Positions 1 through 11,166 are shown, counted from the first letter of the stretch. The stretch is 64,000 nt of DNA from Corallium rubrum (GCA_964035015.1 OZ036006.1:10927816-10991815); one strand, 5' to 3'. A program made the numbers and translations. Notes: a model not told the origin generated them from the sequence alone.

Positions 1-18
1 TCATCATCACCATCATCG

Positions 19-49
<31 letters not shown>

Positions 50-172
50 CATCATCACCATCATCACCATCATCCTCACCATCGTCCTCATCATCATCAT
101 CATCATCACCACCATCATCATCATACCATCTCATCGTCATCATCACCACCATCGTCATCATCACCACCATCG

Positions 173-205
<33 letters not shown>

Positions 206-398
206 CCACCATCGTCATCATCATCACCATTGTCATCATCATCATCATCACCATCATTATCATCATCATCAACACCATTATCATCACCATCATCATCATC
301 AACAACATAATCATCGTCATCATCACCATCATCATCATTATCATCATCACCATCATCATCATCAACACCATTATCATCACCATCATCATCAACAACAT

Positions 399-448
<50 letters not shown>

Positions 449-560
449 CCACCACCATCATCATTATCATCACCACCACCATCATCATCATTATCATCAC
501 CACCATCATCATCATCACTATTAACAACAACACCACCACCATCATCATCATTACCACCAT
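1..560. repeat. (CAT/ATC)n trinucleotide microsatellite
   Basis: An almost uninterrupted CAT/ATC array with scattered CAC, CGT and AAC variants. It lies directly downstream (minus-strand sense) of the donor site of lectin-gene exon 4, so it forms the start of the following intron. Open frames through it are simple repeat and not coding. Confidence 0.97.
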
Positions 561-574
561 CGTATCATTCATAC

Positions 575-975
575 CATCAAAAGAAGTGCACGCTGCACCG
601 GCATCAAATCTGACCAGACCAAACTTTTTCCCAGCAGTAGCGACAGTCTCCCATTTGAACCAATATTTATAACGATGAGGAAGTTTGATACAGCAGTGGA
701 GTTTCTGGGAAAGTTTCGCGACATCTTGCTGAGGAAGCCAGGTAGTCAGAATGTTAAATTGACTGATCAAACCACTGAACCACATATCCTTGTCACTGCT
801 AGCCCGTGCCAGCCACAGCGTCCCATAGCCTGGGATAGATTTTCCCTTAATCATTTGACTGTTCAACAGACGGACACCGTTCACATAGTACTCAAAAAAT
901 CCACCAGTTTCCCATACAAGAACTAAGTGGGTCCAGAATCCAGACAGAATCGAATAACCTGGTGATTTTAGTTTT
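575..975 (-). CDS. Exon 4 of secreted lectin/LamG gene (second half of LamG/pentraxin-like fold)
   Basis: This minus-strand internal exon continues the LamG/pentraxin-like (concanavalin A-like) domain begun in exon 3. Seen: a strong acceptor (long pyrimidine tract ending TGTAG) opens a frame with WTHLVLVWE, a short turn, FFEYYVNGVRL, then YGTLWLARAS and DMWFSGLISQFNIL. This is the usual LamG/pentraxin order: WxH strand, YVNG hairpin, then the F-S-G-x-I strand. The exon starts with one base that completes the Val codon split in exon 3 (phase 2) and ends at GATG|GTATGA in phase 1. A post-domain segment with two adjacent Cys precedes the donor. The gene continues left of the window across the CAT array. 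Known: such folds in secreted proteins bind glycans or matrix. The ligand here is unknown. The exon limits are my splice-site reading, without transcript support. Confidence 0.78.
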
Positions 976-1014
976 CTACAAAACGAAGATAAAGAGAAAA
1001 TATAATGAAGACTA

Positions 1015-1453
1015 TTAAAGTATCTATGAAGTGAAAAATTCGTTGGCATTTTTGTTGTTTTATTGTACAGAGGAACATGACAGGAGCACTCACTGAAAAT
1101 TTCAAGAGAATCTGATGCGTAGTTTTTGCGCTATCAACTCTCAAAATTTGCCGTGGATACTTTGTTTTGGGGAAACTTTGTAACAATGCCTTATGACGTA
1201 CGCAGATGGATCATTAATAGTGAAATCTATTGTTCTTATGCGTAGTTGTCCATTTGCGTACGTCATAAGCATTGTTACCGAAAGTCCAATTTTTCTCCAA
1301 GAACGAACTAGACATGGCAAACTTGGAGAGTTAATAGCGCGAAAACTACGCATCAGATTCTCTTGAAATTTTCAGTGAGTGCTCCTGCCATGCTCCTCTG
1401 TACAATAAAACAACAAAAATGCCAACGAATTTTTCATTTCATAGACACTTTAA
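1015..1453. mobile_element. Palindromic MITE with TTAA target duplication
   Basis: Two inverted arms begin AGTATCTATGAAGTG at 1019 and end CATAGACACT at 1449, each flanked by TTAA (1015-1018 and 1450-1453). The arms stay similar for over 130 bp, and the centre holds a second inverted pair around TTATGACGTACGCA. A TTAA target and terminal AGTxTC suggest a Kolobok- or piggyBac-type non-autonomous element. The same terminal style recurs at 35430 and 49940. Confidence 0.82.
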
Positions 1454-1656
1454 AAAAACTACTAATATAATGTTCAAAAGTCGGTGGCAAGGGCTGCATA
1501 AATGCGGATTTCCAGTTCTCGCCCGAAGCAACTCGCAGCTTGCTGCGAGTACTCACACGGTTTCCACTGTATTTCCATAAAATTAACACCTAACATCTTA
1601 GCTGTGATCCGTGGTCTGAACTGTGTCGTATGGTGGCTGCCTGGAGCGCCTTTGAT

Positions 1657-2608
1657 CATTGAACTCTAAGTAAACTGGAACGATAACTCGATGGCGTATC
1701 ATGAAGCCAAAAATGGCGGACATGGGGGCTGTCATGCACGTCAACCCCAGTCCCTTTTACTGTATAACCGAGAGAAAATGAAGCTGAATTTGGTGAACTG
1801 GATTGCAAAAACAGCTTGAAATCAAAGAAAAACTAAACTTGTTAACCACTTTTAGGCTTAAATCAAATTCCAATATACCGTAGAGTAGGTGAACACTGAC
1901 ATGACGAGTAAAAACAAGGAAAACAGTAAAAATATCAGCTCTCAAATGAAAGTCAACAATACACAACCAAAATTGCCATTGGTTTAGACAAATATAAAGA
2001 AAATACATATGAAACCCAGGTTTAAAATGAAGAGGTTGTTTATAAAAACAGTTGGGTTTTAAATTTCTCAATTTTCAGTAGGAAAAAAACAACAAAATGC
2101 ACTTTACCGTGTGTTATTACAGCTCTGGAATTACTCTTCGTATCGAAAAATGTCAGATTTAGCATTTGCACAACTGAAACTCGAGTTAAAGCTATAATTT
2201 AGCATTATCTTATTACTAATTCTTGGCAAGACAACCTTCAAACGTTTGAAATAACAAAGAAAAATAAGAGAAACCTGCATTTTCCGTACGAGTTTCGGAC
2301 TCGAATTTTGCTTTTGTTCGGCAGATATTTCGTCATTCAATCCATCTTCGTGTGTAGAAATTGTTCAGGTATAAGGCCAATAAGCCCAATACATACTATC
2401 TTCTTCGTTATCATCTATAAAAAAACTTTAGGTCTAAAAAATGGTTGTTTTTTGCAGCGAGTTTTCAGTTTTTCATTGTACGTGCCCCTCATAGGTTCTG
2501 TTGACGTCAGACGTGCAATGGCGACCCCCAGCGGCCGGAAGTTTGACTTCACCCAATCATAGGGCCTTTCTTATGGAGTTAGCGTTCCAGTTTATTTAGA
2601 GTTCAATG
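1657..2608. mobile_element. hAT-like DNA transposon remnant (8 bp TSD)
   Basis: Terminal inverted repeats begin CATTGAACTCTAAGTAAACT at the left and mirror it at the right (about 34 bp). They are flanked by the direct repeat CCTTTGAT (1649-1656 and 2609-2616). The uninterrupted SINE at about 30984 shows the empty site with CCTTTGAT once. An 8 bp duplication fits hAT. No transposase frame is visible. A second, damaged copy lies at 5850-6630. Confidence 0.82.
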
Positions 2609-2708
2609 CCTTTGATATGCCTCGACACGGCCACGTTGATATGCGTCCTTCGCAATTCAGCCCCTGACTGCAAGTAAGGATAATTAGCCCCCAGTACTTT
2701 ATCCTTTA

Positions 2709-3132
2709 AGCCCCGGTCAAACGAGGATGAGAGTTGATGAGAGTCGATGCGAGTTGCAACTCTCGGTCGCGTTTGGTCACTAACTCTCATCGACTCTCAT
2801 GCACTCTTATCAACTCTCATCAACCTTGAGCTGGTTCAAATTTTAATGAGAGTTGATGAGAGTTTTGCTCGTTTGACCGGTCATGAGAGTTGGCATATGA
2901 GAGTTGATGAGAGTTTAGTGGCTAGCGGTTTGCGCTAGAAAAGGCAAGAATGCAAAATATATCTGTCTATTTATTTGTCCAGTACGAGATTGTAAAAATA
3001 CGAACTTTGTTTACCTCGAAATTCGTTCCTAGTCTCCCTGCTACGCGCGGTAAATCCTACAACTCTCGTCAACTCTCATGGTCAACTCTCATGGTCAACT
3101 CTCATCACTCTCATCCTCGTTTGACCGGGGCT
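2709..3132. mobile_element. PIF/Harbinger-type MITE, AGCCCCGGTCAAACGAGG family
   Basis: The ends AGCCCCGGTCAAACGAGG and its complement are flanked by TTA on both sides. Subterminal regions are packed with GATGAGAGTT-type direct repeats. A second copy at 46513-47014 has TAA flanks. A 3 bp TWA duplication and GC-rich ends fit PIF/Harbinger. There is no coding content. Confidence 0.83.
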
Positions 3133-3137
3133 TTATC

Positions 3138-3560
3138 CACCACACGCAGCTCGTTGCGATAACTCGCGGGTTTCAAGACTGATGAAGCGATAGCCGATTT
3201 TTTTGAACAAACTTCGAAGTGTTTGGATATCCTTATGAAGCACTCTTCTGAGTGTTTGATATAGTATCTCAAACAAATTGGTATTATAAGAGAAAATCGA
3301 GGTGAAAGTTCCATTAATTTATGTAATTTCTTCTTCTAATATCCAAACCATCGACATGGTAATGATTTCATTTGTGTAGTTTTCCTCGTGAATTACTACT
3401 AATGATTTGAAATGTTGACATAATTTGTTTTCATTGGTTTATTTACCACGAGAACTTGCCGCGAGTAAAAAAATAGTTCAAAATTTCCAAACGATCTGTC
3501 ACGAGCGCCAAAACACTCGCAGCGAGCTTGCGAGTGCTCGCAGTGAGGTGCGGGACATAG
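3138..3560. repeat. Dispersed repeat flanking the SINE nest
   Basis: Sequence with the motifs TTGTTTGAGATACTATATCA and CATGAGGAAAAC recurs at 37985-38240 and 51310-51590 in either orientation. It is the outer host of the nest at 1485-3140. A hairpin built from CTCGCAGCGAGCTTGCGAGTG lies at about 3510-3545. No coding potential is seen. Confidence 0.6.
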
Positions 3561-5130
3561 CTGATTTGAACGTAGATTGAATATGTGTACAACCCACAAC
3601 CTTCTGATCGCCAGGGAGACGCTCTAACCATTGAGCTACTGAGACTCAGCTGATTTGAACGTAGGTTGAATATGTGTACAATCTACAGCCTTCTGATCAC
3701 CAGTGAGACGCTCTAACCATTGAGCTACTGGAACTCAGATGATTTGAAGTAGATTGAATATGTGTACAACCCACAACCTTCTGATCACCAGTGAGACGAT
3801 GTAACCATTGAACTACTGGGACTCAGCTGATTTGAACGTAGATTGAATATGTGTACAACCCACAACCTTCTGATCACCAGTGAGATGCTCTAACCATTGA
3901 GCTACTGAGACTCAGATGAAATGAACGTAGATTGAATATGTGTACAACCCACAACCTTCTGATCGCCAGTGAGACGCTCTAACCATTGAGCTACTGAGAC
4001 TCAGCTGATTTGAACGTAGGTTGAATATGTGTACAATCTACAACCTTCTGATCACCAGTGAGACGCTCCAACCATTGAATTACTGGAACTCAGCTGATTT
4101 GAACGTAGATTGAATATGTGTACAACCCACAACCTTCTGATCACCAGTGAGACGATGTAACCATTGAACTACTGGGACTCAGCTGATTTGAACGTAGATT
4201 GAATATGTGTACAACCCACAACCTTCTGATCACCAGTGAGATGCTCTAACCATTGAGCTACTGAGACTCAGATGAAATGAACGTAGATTGAATATGTGTA
4301 CAACCCACAACCTTCTGATCGCCAGTGAGACGCTCTAACCATTGAGCTACTGAGACTCAGCTGATTTGAACGTAGGTTGAATATGTGTACAATCTACAAC
4401 CTTCTGATCACCAGTGAGACGCTCCAACCATTGAATTACTGGAACTCAGCTGATTTGAACGTAGATTGAATATGTGTACAACCCACAACCTTCTGATCAC
4501 CAGTGAGACGCTCTAACCATTGAGCTACTGAGACTCAGATGATTTGAACGTAGATTGAATATGTGCTGAGACTCAGCTGATTTGAACGTAGATTGAATAT
4601 GTGTACAACCCACAACCTTCTGATCGTCAGTGAGATGCTCTAACCATTGAGCTACTGAGACTCAGATGATTTGAAATTAGATTGAATATGTGTGCAACCC
4701 ACAACCTTCTGATCACCAGTGAGACGCTCTAAACATTGAGCACTGGGACTCAGATGATTTGAAATTAGAATGAATATGTGTACAACCCACAACCTTCTGA
4801 TCACCAGTGAGATGCTCTAACCATTGAGCTACTGGAACTCAGATGATTTGAAATTAGAATGAATATGTGTACAATACACAACCTTCTGATCACCAGTGAG
4901 ACGCTCCAACCATTGAACTACTGGAACTCAGCTGATTTGAAGGTAGATTGAATATGTGTACAACCCACAACCTTCTGATCACCAGTGAGACGCTCTAACC
5001 ATTGAGCTACTGGAACTCAGATGATTTGAAGTAGATTGAATATGTGTACAACCCACAACCTTCTGATCACCAGTGAGACGCTCTAACCATTGAACTACTG
5101 GGACTCAGCTGATTTGAACGTAGGTTGAAT
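3561..5130 (-). repeat. tRNA-like tandem satellite, 89 bp unit, 4-unit higher-order repeat
   Basis: About 17 head-to-tail units of 89 bp, one truncated near 4565. On the minus strand each unit reads like a tRNA 5' part: TAGCTCAATGGTTAGAGC (D-arm, box A-like), then an anticodon arm whose 7-nt loop is CTGGCGA or CTGGTGA. This keeps U33 and gives GGC (Ala) or GGT (Thr) as the nominal anticodon. GGTTGTGGG begins the T-arm, but the 3' half of the T-stem is lost. Variant units (GATGAAATGAACG at 3915 and 4271; the GGTTGAATATG variant near 3653, 4009 and 4366) recur every 356 bp, four units. It lies in the intron between exons 3 and 4 of the lectin gene. A functional tRNA is unlikely because the acceptor and T stems do not close. 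Confidence 0.88.
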
Positions 5131-5324
5131 TCGATGTATGACATTTTATACAATACTCTGGTTGCTATGCGTGTTTTTATTGGTTGTTGCCCATGATCTA
5201 TTAGAGGACAGACACACGGATCACGTCAGCTGACGTCAGCTGACTCGCTTTTTTCTTTCTTCATGCCCCAAAATCCGGCAAGAGTTCCGATAAAAACCTT
5301 TTAAATTTTTGTATTGTATAAAAC

Positions 5325-5435
5325 AAATAGATTCCATTTTTTGTTGTCTGTTCAGTTATAGATGCACAGAAGACGTCATCTGTGCATCTATAACTGAACA
5401 GACAACGGCAAAATGGAATCTATTTGTTAAATATA
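5325..5435. repeat. Short foldback around GACGTC
   Basis: AACAAATAGATTCCATTTT, then a tract with GTTCAGTTATAGATGCACAG, is mirrored across a central GACGTC. This gives arms of about 50 bp. A MITE or hairpin relic. Between 5130 and 5850 I see nothing else of note. Confidence 0.65.
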
Positions 5436-5849
5436 CTGCTATGTGCAGGTATGATGGTATATGTACGACAGTACGAGTAAAATATGACTCATCTGGTGTA
5501 AACCAGAGTTGACCGGTTCAGGCAGAAATGGGTTAAAGGCTAGTGACCTCTAAATAACAAGATGCCTGGATCAGGCGTTCACTCGGGCTACTTGCAAGTA
5601 CATGGAGCCTGAATCGAAGGCTGAATGTAGTGCATACTTCACACTGGTGAACATATTTACGATCAAGACAGTTGTCAGCTACATCTGATCACTGTTAAAC
5701 TACAAAGTCAGTCAGTCACTTTCAAATCTACCAACAACGTGCAAGAACACCTTGATCAAAAGCTGTTCAACTTTTTGTCCAACTCCAAAAGCAAAAGGAG
5801 CAAAGAACTTACAACATGCCTCACGGCCTCACTCAGTCACACGGCTAAC

Positions 5850-6630
5850 AACTCCCGTCACTGGGTGAAGTCAAACTTCCGGCCGATGGGGGTAGCCATG
5901 CACGTCCACAGAACGTATGAAGTGTACAATGAAAAACTGAAAACTCGCTGCAAAAAAACAACCAGAAAATTTACAATTTTTTAGACCTAAAGTTTTTTAT
6001 AGATGATAACGAAGAAGCTAGTACGTATTGGGCTTATCGGCCTTGTACCTGAAAAAAACCCGACGAAATATCTGCCGAACAAAAGGAAAATTCGAGTCCG
6101 AAACTCGTACGGAATATGCAGGTTTTTCTTATCTTTCTTTATTATCTCAAACGTTTGAAGGTTGTCATGCCAAGAATTAGTAATAAGATTATGCTAAATT
6201 ATAGCTTTAACTCAAGTTTCAGTTGTGGAAATGCTAAATCATTTTTACTCGTCATGTTTGTCTTATGGAGTTAGCGTTCCAGTTTACTTAGGGTCTGTTG
6301 ATATGATCCCGGTGTACCGGGACGGGATGGCAGCCGGGATGATTTTGATGTATTGAAATAAGTCAACACGTAAAACAGAAAAACCACGCGATGCCTGAAG
6401 AAACTCAGATTTTGTTGATCTGATCCTAAAGTTAAAAGTGAATGATTGTGGCAATTGAAAATGGCTTTTGTTGAAGTTATTTAGTAATCTAGGCCTTGAA
6501 AAATGTAGGCGAAAGCTTTCCGATGCACATAATCAAAGACGGTGACTTATTTCAATACATCAAAATCATCCCGGCTGCCATCCCGTCCCGGTACACCGGG
6601 ATCATATAAACAGGCCCTTAGAGTTCAATG
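5850..6630. mobile_element. Second, truncated copy of the 1657-2608 hAT-like element
   Basis: 5862-6250 is the reverse complement of 2150-2550 with a few per cent divergence. The segment around GACGAAATATCTGCCGAACA is nearly unchanged. It then jumps to the far-end sequence TTATGGAGTTAGCGTTCCAG. One terminus (GAGTTCAATG) is present at 6621-6630, separated from the body by the MITE at 6291-6617. The other terminus is missing. Confidence 0.75.
6291..6617. mobile_element. Tourist/Harbinger-like MITE
   Basis: The ends GGGTCTGTTGATATGATCCC and GGGCCTGTTTATATGATCCC (opposite strand) start inverted repeats of about 75 bp. TTA is duplicated at 6288-6290 and 6618-6620. Both the GGG-C-CTGTT terminus and the TTA target fit PIF/Harbinger Tourist-like MITEs. 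It is inserted in a hAT-like copy. Confidence 0.88.
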
Positions 6631-6715
6631 GCCCACATTAACACTTTCCAAAATATGTTTAAGAAAAGTAAGTATATTATTTTCAAGACCCAACTGGTCC
6701 CAACAAATTACTCAC

Positions 6716-6935
6716 ACTTTACGTCCAGATACGTAAAACTCGCTGTCCATTTTACCATTGTGGGCCACAAAGTTGAGATGTAACGAGCCTCTTGCACTGT
6801 ACGAAAATAAGGCACCCGCGTCCTGGGGATAACCCTTGATCCAAACCGAAAGTGTAAAGAAACTGAGAAACTTCACTGAAGGCACTGTCACAGCTGCATA
6901 GCTTGGGGCACCAATACTGGATACACACATGCCCC
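6716..6935 (-). CDS. Exon 3 of secreted lectin/LamG gene (first half of LamG/pentraxin-like fold)
   Basis: Minus-strand exon after a good acceptor (CTTTTTGTGTTTAG|GG). It encodes SSIGAPSYAAVTVPSVKF, then FLSFFTLSVWIKGYPQDAG, ALFSYSARG and LHLNFVAHNG, ending DSEFYVSGRK. The xFTLSVWIK strand and ALFSYS are the opening strands of LamG/pentraxin domains, which exon 4 completes. It enters in phase 1, matching the phase 1 donor of exon 2, and leaves in phase 2 at AAAGT|GTGAGT, matching the exon 4 acceptor. Splitting one fold across a phase 2 intron while the outer boundaries are phase 1 is the pattern of a shuffled extracellular module. Additional symmetric exons in the large intron upstream cannot be excluded. 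Confidence 0.78.
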
Positions 6936-6987
6936 CTAAACACAAAAAGACACGAGAATAGGGGAGTTCAGGTTTTTTTTCGCCATA

Positions 6988-8302
6988 TTGCAAGGGGTGC
7001 AAAACCATTGGGGCGAGCGCGCGGCCATGCCTATTTATCCTTGTTAAAGTCATGACGAAACTCGCGAAGCAAGAAGGATATCGCTTCGGTTTTTGTCGAA
7101 TTCGTCTTTAACTCTTTCTTGTCCGAATTGGTCTTTAGTATTTTATTCTGGCTAACGCCAGACGATTTTATTCACCTCTGGGGAAGCCCCCGGACAGGAA
7201 TGAGTTATAGACTATCTCTTTAACTCTTTCTTGTCCGAATTGGTCTTTAGTATTTTATTCTGGCTAACGCCAGACGATTTTATTCACCTCTGGGGAAGCC
7301 CCCGGACAGGAATGAGTTAATCGTCGTTTGGATAGCTTTTCTGTGGTCTGGTATGTTCGTTCTTTGATTTTAGACCATTATCGCTGATAACCAACGCGTA
7401 GAAACGCTATAATACGAAAGTTTCCTCAACTGAGCGGTGGCTGCGCTGTTATGACGGGCACGACTGAGTGACTATTTCAGCAACGCAATGTAAAACTTAT
7501 CTCCAACTCTCTTGTAAATCACTCGAACTTCAAGCGTATAGTAACGTAAGTAACCAGAGTTCATCTTCGTCATCTGAAGTCATGAAACGAAGTGTATTTA
7601 TATGTATATCTCCTTCTCGCAAGAAAGGGATACGTTTTGGGTTACGCGTGTTTACTTCTATATATACACGTTCTTAACTGGCATATACAGGGCAAAATAT
7701 AGTTAAATATAATTAAGCATAAAGATAGAATCGTACATATTGATTGTACTTTTGTCGAATTAAACGTGTAATTATTTTGAAGCAGAAGAACGAAGCAATT
7801 TTATTTGGGAAATTTGACACCATTGGCATTGAAGGCTGATATACGGATATTCTAGACAAATGTTTGCTTACGCCAATTTTCTGCCGAAATCTGGTGATTT
7901 GGCCGCTTATTAAGGACCAAAATTTTAAGATAATACCTCCTCACCCAACATAGACTGCGTTTGTTGTTATCGCAGTATCCCACTACACAGCGAGGCGTTT
8001 TGTCTCTGCTATAAAAATAGACAAACAGCCGCGTCCCGTGTCTGCCACAATGGCGCAGCCACCCCTCAGTTGAGGAAACTTTCGTATTATAGCGTTTCTA
8101 CGCGATGGTTATCAGCGATGATGGTCTGAAATCAAAGAACGAACATACCAGACCACAGAAAAGCTATTCAAACGACGATTAAAGACGAATTCGACAAAAA
8201 CCGAAGCGATATCCTTCTTGCTTCACGAGTTTCGCCATGATTTTAACAAGGATAAATAGGCATGGCCACGCGCAAGCCCCAATGGTTTTGCACCCCTTGC
8301 AA
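6988..8302. mobile_element. Long-TIR DNA element, TA-flanked
   Basis: Termini TTGCAAGGGGTGCAAAACC face each other across 1.3 kb and are flanked by TA. The inverted arms total about 250 bp and include CGCTATAATACGAAAGTTTC. The left arm carries an extra 200 bp (7113-7313) that the right arm lacks. The interior (7440-8050) has no transposase frame. A TA target suggests Tc1/mariner-like or a related group, but the superfamily is unresolved. Confidence 0.72.
7113..7313. mobile_element. Tandem pair of small TTAA-flanked MITEs
   Basis: Two near-identical copies of about 95 bp begin CTCTTTCTTGTCCGAATTGG and end GGACAGGAATGAG. They are separated by TTATAGACTATCTCTTTAA. The pair is flanked by TTAA, and the opposite arm of the host element near 8180 shows the empty site GTCTTTAATCG. 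Relatives with TTAACTCATTGCTGCC ends lie near 46452, 47084 and 61373. Confidence 0.78.
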
Positions 8303-8463
8303 TATCATCGAGTTATGGAGCACGCACGGCAGCCAATCAAAAACGTTGCTATATCAAAGTTATGTTATAATAAATATTGTTTCTTGCAGAATTATTGGAA
8401 GATATGGTTTTAAAACGATCAACTTTGGTAGGAATGAAGTTCTTGCTTGCTTAATCCATCTTA

Positions 8464-8871
8464 GACCCCGTTTACACGATGCCGGTACAATTTGAAAACG
8501 GAACAAAATCATGCCGGTGTGTAAATACAGGCCAAAAAGTCTTGCGTTTACACGGTGCCGGTATAATATGATGACGGATTAGCATGTGACTATTCTCTTC
8601 CAATGAGAACTGAGAAGACTTTGTGAATACTGCTGACCCGAATACTGTGGTCGTATATATTGTGATTACCGTCATGAAACTGTTACGGCACGGCCGTTTA
8701 CACGATACCGGTTAGTGTTCCGTTTTCATTTCATTTCATGCCGTCAAGGAACCCATCTTCATTTTATGCCGTTTTCATGCCATTTTTGTGCTGGTATCGT
8801 GTAAACGCAAGGCCTAAACGGCATGATTTTGTGCCGTTTTCAAATTGTACCGGCATCGTGTAAACGGGGTC
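8464..8871. mobile_element. MITE with GACCCCGTTTACACGATG termini
   Basis: The ends GACCCCGTTTACACGATGCC and their mirror have inverted repeats over 50 bp. Internal motifs such as GCATGATTTTG and GTGTAAACGCAAGGCC recur several times. TA lies on both sides. A relative spans 57356-58071. No coding content. Confidence 0.8.
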
Positions 8872-9237
8872 TAAGCCAGACAAGTCAGTAATTAATGGTT
8901 TAATAGTGAAATGAAACTCCTTTAGAAACACAGGATACGGTAAATATTGTATGAAGCCAACAGTAATAATTAAAAATACACAAAATTCCATTTTCTGTCT
9001 GCAATATTGGACGAAAATGGCAAAGGTTAATGGCCACACCAGGTGTTCAACGGATTTTTCTTTATTGATAGTTGAAAATAAATGCTGTAGCTTGTCGGTT
9101 ATTGCGATAAGTCCACGCTATTCTAGACGTTCAAAATTTTCAAAATTCTCGGGGACCTTAGCCCCTGTGTCAGGGAACCCCTGGCGCCACGCCTGATTTC
9201 AGTCGAATTTAATTGATTTTACTGGACGCGTTACCCT
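8872..9237. other. Gene-free interval
   Basis: I see no exon or clear repeat boundary here. The only open frame (plus strand, 81 codons from 8951) has no recognisable composition. Confidence 0.5.
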
Positions 9238-10267
9238 GGGTGCCAGAGGCTCTGAGTTTGTGTTTGGGAGAGGGAGAGCCTCTGGTCACGCAAGCTTCAA
9301 ATCTCACTTTGGCGAGTTACTTCCTGTTGATTATTCTCACGGTTGAGTGAAATTTGAAACGCACGTTGCTATGTTACGATTGTTCAAAGTCCTCGACAGG
9401 CAGCAAAGCATACTTCGGTTATGGATTTTATCACAATTCTAACTCACTGTGGAAAGAATAATTATCGGACTTCCTCTGTTCACAAAAACTAGACTTTCGC
9501 TTTGGTATTTTAGTGAGCTGAAACGGCAAATCCGAGACTCAGAGGTGTGTGGTTTACTGTCGTGGCAATAGAAGCGTTCCTAAAATAATTGTGCAATTCA
9601 TTTGTTCAAATTGATCAATTCATTTGATGAACTTCCTGTTTATTATTGCTAAACTTCCTGTTTTGAATTTGATTGGTTCCTGGTTTTTGAATAACCAATA
9701 AGAAAAAGGATTATTTGCCAAACACCAATCAAATTCAAAACAGAATTCAAAACAGGAAGTTTAGCAATATTTTCATCAAATGAATTGTTCAACGTGAGGA
9801 ATACAACTGCACAATTATTTTAGGAACGCTTCTATTGCCACGACAGTAAGTTTTTAATATTTTTAATTACTTCCTGTTGATTATTCTCACGGATAGCCCA
9901 CTCGTTCATTACTTCGTTTTCGATAAGGAAACTATGGATTTTATCTCAATTCTAACTCACTGTGGAAAGAAGAATTATCGGACTTCCTCTGTTCACAAAA
10001 ACTAGACTTTCGCTTTGGTTTTTCAGTGAGCTGAAACGGCAATCCGAGACTCCGAGGTGTATGGTTTAAGTTTTTAATATTTTTAATTACTCACGGTCAC
10101 GCGTGACTTGCTTTGATTAACCAATAGTAACGCCACAGTAACGCTTTCAGAAATTTAGGCCAATCAAAAACCGAGTTCAGATATTGAACTCGTCAAAGTG
10201 AGATTTGAAGCTCGCGTGACCAGAGGCTCTCCCTCTCCCAAACACAAACTCAGAGCCTCTGGCACCC
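9238..10267. mobile_element. TIR element with internal 0.2 kb direct duplication
   Basis: Termini GGGTGCCAGAGGCTCTGAG are inverted, with arms of about 80 bp (CAAATCTCACTTTG side). Inside, a block at 9325-9556 (CGGACTTCCTCTGTTCAC, CTTTCGCTTTGG, GGTGT-TGGTTTA) is repeated directly at 9870-10068. The first block ends at the MITE 9557-9846. No transposase frame is visible. Confidence 0.72.
9557..9846. mobile_element. Palindromic TA-target MITE (Tc1/mariner-like)
   Basis: CTGTCGTGGCAATAGAAGCG is mirrored at the far end, with arms over 40 bp and TA on both sides. The direct duplicate at about 10062-10072 preserves the unoccupied site GGTTTAAG, so the TA duplication is supported within this window. 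Confidence 0.86.
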
Positions 10268-10451
10268 GAAAAGGATTTCTTGAATACTCGACGCCGAATT
10301 GTCACAGACAGAAGAGAAACATTTAATTCGACGCAACGATAATTCGTCGTGTAACTCGAACACGCATTATCGTCGCATTATCCGCCTGACTCAGACGAAT
10401 TTAATTGCAGAGACGAATTTAATTCGTGCGTCAAATCTCATCGAGTTATAC

Positions 10452-11166
10452 CACAGGGAGCCCATCTTGGCAATTCGTCATGCCAAAAAGCGCGTGTGGC
10501 GGACTCGAAAGACGCGCGGGGGACTGTAGCAGGGGATTTAAAACAATGAAAATGGAAAACGGAAGCGAGAAAAAAGGCGGAAAATCGGAAAAAAGGGGGA
10601 AAGGGGGAGGACAAAATATAAGGGATGAAACACCAAATGTTCAACGTGAAATGTGTTCCGCAAGTAGCCAGGACATCTCGTATCGTCGGGAGCCACCGTT
10701 AGAATACTGAAACCAACTGAAACTCAAAGTCAGATGAATGTGCAATAAATCAATAATCCTGAGACTTCCCGCTTTATCCGAAAAGCTTATTGTAGGATTT
10801 CGTAGCTATCCGAAGTGTCAACGATGATGTAGTGTCCTAGCTATTTGCGGAACACATCTCCCGAAAATACGATATGTAATTTAGCTGCAAAATCACGGCT
10901 AAAAGTTGAGATTTTGCATCATTTTGATTTATATTTTGATAAATGAATCATTATCATAACTACTTCGCTCAATTGTCTCAAAAATTTGAATACCTATAGG
11001 CGCTTAAAACGATGTTCAACTGAAGGAAGAATTCGTGTTTCATCCCTTTATTATTTTCCTTTGCATACGACCGAGTGTGCCACAGTCCCCCGCGCGTCTT
11101 TCGAGTCCGCCACAGGATGCCCACGCGCTTTTTGGCATGACGAATTGCCAAGATGGGCTCCCTGTG
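10452..11166. mobile_element. CACAGGGAGCCC element, 7 bp TSD, copy 1
   Basis: The ends CACAGGGAGCCCATCTTGGC and their mirror are flanked by GTTATAC on both sides. Long inverted arms include GTGGCGGACTCGAAAGACGC. The interior is similar to the copy at 42315-42980 (ATGTGTTCCGCAAGTAGCC). It sits inside a tract of TTTAATTCGTCTGA-type repeats (10320-11270). No protein frame survives. A 7 bp duplication is unusual and does not assign the superfamily. Confidence 0.84.

Larger units (their letters stand above)
1577..3140 (+). mobile_element. 5'-truncated 5S-type SINE, interrupted by two DNA elements
   Basis: The SINE body is at 1577-1656, resumes at 2609-2708 and ends in a CTTTATCC tail. It matches the body of the intact copy at 30722-31127 (segments AACATCTTAGCTGTGATCCG and GCCTCGACACGGCCACGTTG). 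It lacks the 5S head. A 952 bp hAT-like element splits it at CCTTTGAT and a 424 bp MITE splits its tail. It is itself inserted into another repeat whose flanks (1485-1576 and 3138 onward) are contiguous in the related copy near 51660-51740. Confidence 0.8.

Noticed and set aside
2131..2340. Shared short frame in both hAT-like copies (EISAEQK... on one strand)
   Set aside because: Similarity reflects the common repeat; the frame is short, lacks domain features and is not preserved at its ends.
3561..5130. CRISPR-like regular repeats
   Set aside because: The units are contiguous 89 bp tRNA-like tandem repeats with no unique spacers, and the context is eukaryotic.
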